A stretch of DNA of 10,376 bases, taken from contig JAKAFF010000030.1 in assembly GCA_021818045.1 (NCBI GenBank), forward strand, positions 1-10,376, in the 5' to 3' direction. The stretch comes from a bacterium (lineage in GTDB: Bacteria > Chlamydiota > Chlamydiia > Chlamydiales > SM23-39). Shown piece by piece: positions 5,132-10,376 of the stretch. The notes beneath the pieces are model-generated. The model had not been told where the DNA came from, ran no database searches, and saw nothing but the letters and a program-made list of their open reading frames with translations. Both the position numbers and the translations under genes were made by a program. Numbering within the stretch: position 1 is the first letter of the stretch; each line of letters begins with the position of its first letter.

Positions 5132-7111
5132 TTGAAGCCACTGAACGCAAGTCCACTCGTCTATCGCAGAGTCGAGGAGTTCATCTGCCGCTTTTAGCTT
5201 TTCAGCCTTTAGCTGCAACATCTTCTCTTCGACGCTGCCAGGAGTGAGATAGCGTTTGACGATGACAGTCTTTTTCTGGCCGATCCGATGCGCGCGGTCA
5301 ATGGCCTGCCTTTCCACCGCCTCGTTCCACCAAGGATCGAGCAAAAGCACGTAATCTGCAGCGGTCAAATTCAATCCTACACCAGCCGCCTTCATACTCA
5401 ACAAGAAAAGAGAGGCGTTTGGATCTTGCTGAAAGCGTAGCACCTGCTCAGCCCTTGCCTCAACACTCAAAGTCCCATCGAGATACAAGGCCTTTGGAAA
5501 AGCATCTCGAATGAGCTGCAAAAAGGAGGTAAACTGGCTAAACACCAAAATTTTACGCCCCTCTTCCATCGCCTCGCTTACATCGATCTTCAATTGCTCG
5601 ATCTTCGCACCCACAAGATCGCTTCCCACAAGGCGCGGATCGCAAGCAATTTGTCTTAAGCGCAAAATAGCCTCCAGAATCTGCATCGATCCCGCCCCCT
5701 CCAAACGAAACCCCTTCTGATGCGCCTCATACAGGGCTTGTTGCTCTGGATGCATCTCAACCCAAGTGATTTGCTCCACTTTCTCAGGCAAATCGATCTC
5801 TACTTGCTCTTTTTTCCTACGCAACAAAAAGGGGCGCACTTGCCGCCGCACCGTCTCAGCTAAAGCATTGCGCTCCAACAAGTCCGGCATGAGAAAGTGA
5901 AATTGGGACCAAAGTTCATCAGGCCTGTTTTCCATAGGAGTTCCGCTCAAACACACCTTGAACTTCCCTTGCAATTTGCAAGCAGCTTGCGCTGTTTGTG
6001 TTGCAGCTGTTTTAATCGCATTCGACTCATCGAGAATGATCGCTTCATAAGCCATTTGGGAATAATAAGACTCGTTCAGCCTGAGCGTAGTATAGGAGAT
6101 GATCTCAATTGCGCCATGGTGAGGGAGGAAACGCTTCATTTCGGCGCGCCAGTTGAAAAGCAAAGAGGTGGGAGCGACGATTAACACCGGCAAATTTGTC
6201 CCAAGACGGGAAAGAAATGCCAGCACCTGGACGGTTTTACCAAGACCCATCTCATCAGCTAAGAGCCCAGAAAAGCCCCACTTGTACAAAAAGCAGAGCC
6301 AATCGACCCCCTTTTGTTGATAGGGAAGAAGCTCTCCGCGAAATAGCTCCCCTGGAGGCGACGCGGGGAGGGGATCTTGCAAATTCACCGCCTTTGAAAG
6401 CTCCAAAATTTTCTCATCCCACCGCACCTCTTCTTTGCTCAGCCACTGCAAAGCGCTAATGCGACTTTTCTTCACGTAGAGAGTATCTCCTTCCCACACA
6501 CCCTCCATTTGCAACTTGGGATCGAGCAATCCCCGAATGGGCCCACGGATGGCAATGCGCCCCTTCTCTTCGCGCACTGTGGTATCTGATAAGTGCACAG
6601 CCCCGCCCTTCGCATCCTCCACTTGCCAACCCACCGCCAAAAGCAATTCAAGAGCCTCTTTAACCTTATCTGTCGGGCAATAGTAATCCGACCGTCCCAC
6701 TGTTTTACGCACGTATCCCGCTGCTAAAAGATCCCCTTCCCATTTGACGTGATTGAGATTCGCAAAACTACCAGTGAAGTCCGTAAGGGAAAGGATCGGT
6801 GCTTTGGGCTCAGCTTCTGACACTGCAGCCACTTGAGCCACCTCTTTGCGAATAAGACGCCCCGTCTTTTCCATCAAACGGAGCGCCTCGTCTGCAAAGC
6901 GGCGCGGCACCTCGATGCGTTGAAAAGTCACCGTCTCAGGATCGCGAGCCGTGCACATCTGCAGTTTGACGAGAAATTTTAAGGCCTCTTTATCGACCTC
7001 TTTAGCCAAGGATTTTAGAGCATCGAGATAAAGGATGCGCTTAGATCCGCGCTCTTCAATCGATACAAGGAGAAAGCGCCCCTGAAACTCAGCTCTGTAG
7101 ATGAGTTCCAT
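5120..7111 (-). CDS. Compact SNF2-family DEAD/DEAH-like helicase (ATPase)
   Basis: A 663-residue Swi2/Snf2-type double-stranded-DNA translocase. Residues 1-250 form a family-specific N-terminal region without recognised motifs. The first RecA lobe follows: Q-like LLPYQQKGVDWL (261-272), motif I DEMGLGKT (286-293), Ia IVAPTSLLFNW (311-321), II DESN (361-364), III SGTPMENR (389-396). The second lobe has LRLRQIACDP (483-492), IV KILVFSQF (520-527), V SMKAAGVGLNLT (572-583) and VI QAIDRAHRIGQ (602-612). Two loops are shorter than in most bacterial relatives: between FLP and ISYTTL (331-337), and between PDLL and RPFLLRR (413-425). Motif II is DESN rather than the usual DEAQ/DEAH; the essential Asp-Glu is kept. 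It overlaps the trhO end by 23 bp and is probably translationally coupled, as its own Shine-Dalgarno is poor. Chlamydiae carry SNF2 proteins; the target is unknown. Confidence 0.95.
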   Translation of the reverse strand: MELIYRAEFQGRFLLVSIEERGSKRILYLDALKSLAKEVDKEALKFLVKLQMCTARDPETVTFQRIEVPRRFADEALRLMEKTGRLIRKEVAQVAAVSEAEPKAPILSLTDFTGSFANLNHVKWEGDLLAAGYVRKTVGRSDYYCPTDKVKEALELLLAVGWQVEDAKGGAVHLSDTTVREEKGRIAIRGPIRGLLDPKLQMEGVWEGDTLYVKKSRISALQWLSKEEVRWDEKILELSKAVNLQDPLPASPPGELFRGELLPYQQKGVDWLCFLYKWGFSGLLADEMGLGKTVQVLAFLSRLGTNLPVLIVAPTSLLFNWRAEMKRFLPHHGAIEIISYTTLRLNESYYSQMAYEAIILDESNAIKTAATQTAQAACKLQGKFKVCLSGTPMENRPDELWSQFHFLMPDLLERNALAETVRRQVRPFLLRRKKEQVEIDLPEKVEQITWVEMHPEQQALYEAHQKGFRLEGAGSMQILEAILRLRQIACDPRLVGSDLVGAKIEQLKIDVSEAMEEGRKILVFSQFTSFLQLIRDAFPKALYLDGTLSVEARAEQVLRFQQDPNASLFLLSMKAAGVGLNLTAADYVLLLDPWWNEAVERQAIDRAHRIGQKKTVIVKRYLTPGSVEEKMLQLKAEKLKAADELLDSAIDEWTCVQWLQLLS

Positions 7112-8045
7112 TCTTCAACGCTATTTTTTCCTCATGGGACCATTTCCGAAATGGCTTGGCATTTTCCTGACAAGGACGCACCCGCTCAGCTGATTTACAA
7201 TCATTGCAGCAACATCCTAAATGTTGCTTTAAGCATGTTTCGCAAGACAAAAACAGCTCATTGCAATCCATATTTGCGCAGTTGTAGTAAACATCATTTG
7301 GACAGCCGCAATGGACGCAATGAGAAATAGGCTCAGACCCTTCGTTTAAGGGAACTGCGAGTCTATCATCGAATACAAACAACTTGCCTCTCCAATGCTC
7401 GCCCCCCTCCTGCAAACCGTAATTGATCACCCCTCCATCGAGCTGGTAGACCTTATCGAAACCCTCTTGTTTCATGAGAGCTGAATAAAATTCGCACCGG
7501 ATCCCTCCCGTGCAATACATCATCACGGTCGTTTTAGCAGGATCGCGCGCCTGTTTTAATTGTTTTGCATATTCTGGGAACTTGCGAAACGTCTCTAAAT
7601 CTGGCAGATCGGCGCCCTCAAAATGGCCCACCTTCGACTCGTAATTGTTGCGCACATCAATCACGACCGTCTCTTGCCCACGCGCTTCCAACATTTGGCG
7701 CCACACTTGAGGAGAAATATGCTCTGCGCGCTTGGAGAAATCGACATCGCAATCGATCGCTACGAGCTGTTTGCGATATTTCACAGTCATTTTAGGGAAC
7801 GCATGCTCAGGTGCCGCATGGATCTTAAAAGGCATTTTTTGAAACCGCGGATCGCTTTGCATCCAAGCGATGTACTCCTCAGCAGCTTCTTTAGAGCCAC
7901 TTGCCTGGCCATTAATGCCCTGCTCAGAGATGTAAATCCTCCCTTTGAAATCGCGCGTACTAAAAAATTCTTTATGCCGCGCCACTTCCCCTTGAGGATC
8001 TTCGATTGCAACGATACAATAGTAAGCAAGAACTTGATAATCCAT
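7089..8045 (-). CDS. trhO: tRNA uridine(34) hydroxylase TrhO (YceA/UPF0176, rhodanese domain)
   Basis: An oxygen-dependent enzyme that makes 5-hydroxyuridine at the wobble position of certain tRNAs. From the start at 8045 it has 318 residues. An N-terminal acylphosphatase-like domain (GRIYISEQGINGQASG about 35-50; KMTVKYRKQLV about 85-95) precedes the rhodanese domain (VVIDVRNNYESKVGHFEGA about 127-145; active loop MMYCTGGIRCE with catalytic Cys178; YQLDGGVINYG about 200-210). A Cys-rich C-terminal segment (about 243-283, with CVHCGC, NCANMDC, CETC and CCCNDC) resembles a metal-binding region seen in many members. The ATG at 8045 gives MDYQVLAYY, where family members usually begin. An in-frame ATG at 8075 adds ten unconserved-looking residues and lies upstream of the predicted transcription start. 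The transcript may be nearly leaderless. It is first in an operon with the SNF2 gene. Confidence 0.95.
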   Translation of the reverse strand: MDYQVLAYYCIVAIEDPQGEVARHKEFFSTRDFKGRIYISEQGINGQASGSKEAAEEYIAWMQSDPRFQKMPFKIHAAPEHAFPKMTVKYRKQLVAIDCDVDFSKRAEHISPQVWRQMLEARGQETVVIDVRNNYESKVGHFEGADLPDLETFRKFPEYAKQLKQARDPAKTTVMMYCTGGIRCEFYSALMKQEGFDKVYQLDGGVINYGLQEGGEHWRGKLFVFDDRLAVPLNEGSEPISHCVHCGCPNDVYYNCANMDCNELFLSCETCLKQHLGCCCNDCKSAERVRPCQENAKPFRKWSHEEKIALKNGTHLQS

Positions 8046-8055
8046 AAGGCCACTA

Positions 8056-8085
8056 TTTATATCCCACCTCCCCATCTCCTGGCAA
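8056..8085 (-). promoter_or_regulatory. Promoter for trhO and the SNF2 gene
   Basis: On the minus strand, TTGCCA (8085-8080) matches the -35 consensus at five of six positions. An 18-bp spacer separates it from TATAAA (8061-8056), a five-of-six -10 box. Transcription would start near 8049, only a few bases before the ATG at 8045. This argues for the shorter TrhO and a very short or absent leader. Confidence 0.6.
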
Positions 8086-8095
8086 ATGAATTTGC
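8082..8095. repeat. Small palindrome joining two divergent -35 boxes
   Basis: GCAAAT-GA-ATTTGC is a perfect 6-bp inverted repeat with a 2-base centre. It overlaps the -35 box of trhO on one side (8080-8085) and that of rpsD on the other (8092-8097). It could be an operator for both genes or a by-product of two similar -35 boxes facing away from each other. Confidence 0.45.
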
Positions 8096-8120
8096 AAAAA
8101 ATTTCGCCCTTAGCTACACT
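8092..8120 (+). promoter_or_regulatory. Promoter for rpsD
   Basis: TTGCAA (8092-8097), a 17-bp AT-rich spacer and TACACT (8115-8120) form a housekeeping-type promoter with four of six matches in each box. Transcription would start near 8127, giving a leader of about 31 bases containing GGAG (8147-8150), seven bases before the ATG at 8158. Confidence 0.65.
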
Positions 8121-8157
8121 TGCATCCTTTCAATCGAATATTGTTCGGAGAACCTAA

Positions 8158-8778
8158 ATGGCTCGTTATAGAGGACCCAAAAACCGCATCGCCCGCAAAT
8201 TCGCCGCCAACATTTTTGGCAAGGCGCGCAATCCCATGCTCCACAAACAACATCCTCCGGGAATGCACGGTGCGAAGCGGAAAAAGAAATCAGACTACGG
8301 CGTACAGCTCGATGAACGTCAAAAGCTCAAAGCCGTCTATGGCATGATCAGCCAAAAACAGCTGGTCAACGCTTACAAAAAAGCCTTGGAGCGCAAAGGC
8401 AACACGGCGAATTTATTCCTCGAGCAGCTCGAGTGTCGCCTCGACAACATCGTCTACCGTCTGCGGTTTGCCGCCTCCATCTTTGGAGCGCAGCAACTCG
8501 TATCTCACGGCCACGTGCAGGTCAATGGCAAAAAAGTGGATCGCCGCTCATTCCTCGTAAAACCGGGCATGGTCGTATCGATTAGATCCTCTTCGCGCCA
8601 AATGAAACCCGTCGTCGCATCTGTAGAGGCGACTCACCGGGAGATCCCAGGCTATCTCGCAATTGAGGGAGACAAATTTGAAGGCAAACTACTCGCCTCT
8701 CCTCAAATCGACCAGGTTCCATTGCCACTTCCCATCAACATCCCCCTGGTTTGCGAGTTTATTTCTCACACCTCCTAA
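8158..8778 (+). CDS. rpsD: 30S ribosomal protein S4
   Basis: A primary 16S rRNA-binding protein that nucleates assembly of the small-subunit body and helps keep decoding accurate. The 206-residue length is normal. It starts MARYRGPKNRIARKF; PPGMHG (33-38) and KKSDYGVQLDERQKLKAVYG (43-62) are S4 signatures; the S4 RNA-binding domain begins near CRLDNIVYRLRF (92-103) and includes QQLVSHGHVQVNGKKVDRR (112-130). The N-terminal zinc-binding cysteines found in some S4 proteins are absent, so this is the C-minus type. The C-terminal PLPINIPLVCEFISHTS resembles the chlamydial form. The start is supported by GGAG at 8147-8150. It has its own promoter and is followed by a terminator-like hairpin, and is not in an alpha-operon setting (no rpsK, rpsM or rpoA beside it), as in Chlamydia. 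Confidence 0.98.
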   Translation: MARYRGPKNRIARKFAANIFGKARNPMLHKQHPPGMHGAKRKKKSDYGVQLDERQKLKAVYGMISQKQLVNAYKKALERKGNTANLFLEQLECRLDNIVYRLRFAASIFGAQQLVSHGHVQVNGKKVDRRSFLVKPGMVVSIRSSSRQMKPVVASVEATHREIPGYLAIEGDKFEGKLLASPQIDQVPLPLPINIPLVCEFISHTS

Positions 8779-8785
8779 CACATGA

Positions 8786-8812
8786 CCCGGCCGCCTGGCC
8801 GGGACTCTTTCT
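8786..8812 (+). terminator. GC-rich terminator or attenuator after rpsD
   Basis: CCCGGCC (8786-8792) pairs perfectly with GGCCGGG (8797-8803) across a 4-base loop. It is followed by ACTCTTTCT, a moderately T-rich run. It begins 8 bases after the rpsD stop and ends 16 bases before the permease ATG, leaving no room for a separate promoter after it. It may end rpsD transcripts while letting some read through into the permease. Confidence 0.7.
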
Positions 8813-8819
8813 AGGATTT

Positions 8820-10256
8820 ATGAGCAAAATTTTTTATAAAAGGCCACTGCAAGGCCCTGTTGCAGACACAGCAAACACCTCCCATTCCCTCAAACGGCAC
8901 CTCGGCTGGGTCCAGCTCGTCGTCATTGGCATTGGAGCCATCATCGGCGCCGGGATCTTTGTGATTACCGGGAAAGCGGCCGCTGAGTGCGCAGGCCCTG
9001 CAGTTACATTCTCCTTTATCATTGCCGCCCTCATCTGTGCGGTAGCCGGCCTTTGCTATGCAGAGCTTGCCTCCATGATTCCATCTGCAGGAGGATCTTA
9101 CGCCTACACATTTGTCGCCCTCGGCGAACTTCCGGCGTGGCTTGTCGGCTGGGCCGTCTCAGCGCAATACATCTTTTCCGCCTCAGCTGTCGCCTCGGGC
9201 TGGGCTGGTTACGTCAAAAGTTTTTTGCAAGATTTTGGCATTGTGATCGCGGATCGCTACAGCCTCCCCCCTTTGGCCTACAATATGGAGACAGGGTGGG
9301 AGCTAACAGGCAATTTTTTGAATGTCCCCGCGCTCCTTTTGGTATTAGGGGTCGGCGTCCTGATCACCGTCGGCATCCAAGCAGCGGCCCGCTTTACCAA
9401 CGCCATGGTCGTCATCAAGCTGTGCACACTTGCCCTATTCATTGCGCTTGGAGTCTTTTACATCAAGCCGGAAAACTGGACCCCCTTTGTTCCCCTCAAT
9501 ACCGGTGTATTTGGCGAGTTTGGATTTAGCGGCATTTTGCGAGGCGCCGGCCTTGTATTTTTTGCATACGTCGGCTTTGACACAGTGGCAACGCTTGCGC
9601 AAGATGCAATCTCTCCGCAGCGCGATCTACCCAGAGGCATCCTCGGCTCATTAGCCATCTCTACCGTCGCCTACATTGCTGTGGCGCTCGTCCTCACGGG
9701 AGTTGCCTACTACACCACCTTAAGCGTCCCCGACCCCATGGCCGTTGCCCTCAATGCCCTGGGACCCAAATTTTTCTGGGCCTCCTCTGTTGTCAAAGCG
9801 GCTATTATCGCAGGACTTGCTTCAGTCATCTTGGTACTCCTCCTCGGCCAAAGCCGCGTCCTTTTGGCCATTGGAGAAGATGGGCTTCTTCCTAAAACTA
9901 TAGCTAAAGTACATCCCCGTTTTCGAACGCCCTATATAGCTGCGATTGGCATCAGCCTCATCACGGCCCTATTCACAGCCCTATTCCCTGTGGAAATTTT
10001 GGGGCAATTCGTCTCTATTGTAACGCTCTTTATTTTTGCCGTCGTCTGCGCAGCTGTGTGGATTTTGCGCCGCAAACACCCAGAACACGAGCGTCCCTTC
10101 CGAGTCCCTTTTGCACCTTGGATTCCAGCTACAGGTCTTGTATGCTGCGTCGCGCAGATGTTTTTCATGCCCTTCACAGTTTGGCTCCAAATGGGGGCTT
10201 GGTTTGCGCTGGGCCTGCTCATTTATTTTAGCTATGGCTTTCGCAGAGCCCGTTGA
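8820..10256 (+). CDS. APC-superfamily amino-acid permease (CAT-like)
   Basis: An inner-membrane transporter of 478 residues with about twelve hydrophobic segments. Family marks: IGIGAIIGAGIFVITG in the unwound first helix (36-51), YAELASMIPSAGGSYAYTF in helix 3 (80-98), FFAYVGFDTVATLAQDAISP in helix 6 and the loop after it (247-266), RDLPRGI (268-274), and GQSRVLLAIGEDGLLP in the helix 8 region (363-378). The C-terminal RRKHPEHERPFRVP (417-430) is common in cationic amino-acid transporter (CAT) relatives such as YfnA. The substrate cannot be told from sequence. For an intracellular bacterium, host amino-acid uptake is the likely role. The ATG at 8820 has AGGA at 8813-8816, only three bases away. 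A TTG at 8751 in frame would add 23 unlikely residues encoded through the rpsD end and the hairpin. No own promoter is visible; readthrough from rpsD or a promoter inside rpsD is inferred. Confidence 0.9.
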   Translation: MSKIFYKRPLQGPVADTANTSHSLKRHLGWVQLVVIGIGAIIGAGIFVITGKAAAECAGPAVTFSFIIAALICAVAGLCYAELASMIPSAGGSYAYTFVALGELPAWLVGWAVSAQYIFSASAVASGWAGYVKSFLQDFGIVIADRYSLPPLAYNMETGWELTGNFLNVPALLLVLGVGVLITVGIQAAARFTNAMVVIKLCTLALFIALGVFYIKPENWTPFVPLNTGVFGEFGFSGILRGAGLVFFAYVGFDTVATLAQDAISPQRDLPRGILGSLAISTVAYIAVALVLTGVAYYTTLSVPDPMAVALNALGPKFFWASSVVKAAIIAGLASVILVLLLGQSRVLLAIGEDGLLPKTIAKVHPRFRTPYIAAIGISLITALFTALFPVEILGQFVSIVTLFIFAVVCAAVWILRRKHPEHERPFRVPFAPWIPATGLVCCVAQMFFMPFTVWLQMGAWFALGLLIYFSYGFRRAR

Positions 10257-10287
10257 AGATCCACAGAGGTCTATACACAAATGAGTT

Positions 10288-10319
10288 CAAAAGTTGGTTT
10301 TGGGCAACGCAAAAGTTGG
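10288..10319 (+). repeat. Direct repeat CAAAAGTTGG, two copies 22 bp apart
   Basis: CAAAAGTTGG occurs at 10288-10297 and again at 10310-10319, a period of 22 bp or about two DNA turns. It lies in the non-coding tail after the permease. It could be a pair of protein-binding sites or part of a mobile-element end; neither is shown. Confidence 0.5.
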
Positions 10320-10329
10320 CGGAATCTGC

Positions 10330-10376
10330 CTATCGTAAGTGACCCAATATTAAAAATATAGGGTCACTTACGATAG
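10330..10376. repeat. Long palindrome ending at the last base of the window
   Basis: CTATCGTAAGTGACCC (10330-10345) and its exact reverse complement (10361-10376) form a 16-bp stem. After one A-A mismatch the stem continues for five A/T pairs (10347-10351 with 10355-10359), closing on a 3-base AAA loop (10352-10354). The whole 47 bases fold into one hairpin. What follows is outside the window, so a terminator, an insertion-sequence end, a dispersed palindromic repeat and an assembly fold-back cannot be told apart. Confidence 0.7.

Noticed and set aside
8046..8075. Longer trhO start at the ATG at 8075
   Set aside because: AGGAG directly touches that ATG with no spacer, the added ten residues are not family-like, and the -10 box lies downstream of it.
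8080..8096. TGGCAA followed by TTGCA upstream of rpsD, resembling a sigma-54 promoter
   Set aside because: The GG-to-GC distance is one base too long (11 between instead of 10) and the -24 box is imperfect. A housekeeping-type promoter explains the site better.
7623..8171. 182-codon plus-strand frame opposite trhO
   Set aside because: It covers the trhO coding region and both promoters in antisense and shows no protein features of its own.
8751..8819. TTG start adding 23 residues to the permease
   Set aside because: It lies inside rpsD and reads through the hairpin; the ATG at 8820 gives a normal N-terminus for the family.

Overview
The window looks like chromosomal DNA of a member of the phylum Chlamydiae, probably an environmental or amoeba-associated lineage rather than Chlamydia itself. 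The S4 protein has a chlamydia-like C-terminal end (PLPINIPLVCEF). The order hypothetical gene / pheT / repeat lipoprotein / O6-alkylguanine methyltransferase matches, from memory, the CT474-CT475-CT476-CT477 block of C. trachomatis. pheT stands apart from pheS, as is usual in that phylum. Base composition looks close to half G+C by eye (not counted), which would be high for Chlamydia. No species can be named from this.

Layout, left to right. (1) Positions 1-588, minus strand: the first 196 codons of a membrane-anchored hypothetical protein that runs off the left edge. (2) A 75-bp divergent gap, then a plus-strand cluster pheT - YwqK/MORN-like lipoprotein - ogt (664-4464), with short spacing or overlap. 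(3) A convergent, slightly overlapping minus-strand gene for a small Ala-rich lipoprotein (4457-4795), with a 13-bp hairpin at the junction. (4) A 126-bp intergenic region holding a full-consensus sigma-54 promoter (4868-4883) aimed at a 69-residue coiled-coil-like protein (4922-5131). (5) A minus-strand pair, trhO then a compact SNF2-type helicase (8045 to 5120), whose reading frames overlap by 23 bp. (6) Back-to-back promoters between trhO and rpsD. (7) rpsD, a GC-rich terminator-like hairpin, and an APC-family amino-acid permease (8820-10256). (8) A 120-bp non-coding tail with a 10-bp direct repeat and a long palindrome that ends exactly at the last base.

Most genes are housekeeping: tRNA charging (pheT), tRNA wobble-uridine hydroxylation (trhO), the ribosome (rpsD), repair of alkylated guanine (ogt), remodelling of nucleoprotein (SNF2) and amino-acid import (permease). 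The accessory part is the centre, 4457-5131: an unrecognised lipoprotein and an unrecognised small protein flanking a sigma-54 promoter. I see no mobile-element gene, CRISPR array, tRNA or rRNA. The most striking signal is the sigma-54 promoter in front of an uncharacterised small protein. No complete new multi-gene system is evident.
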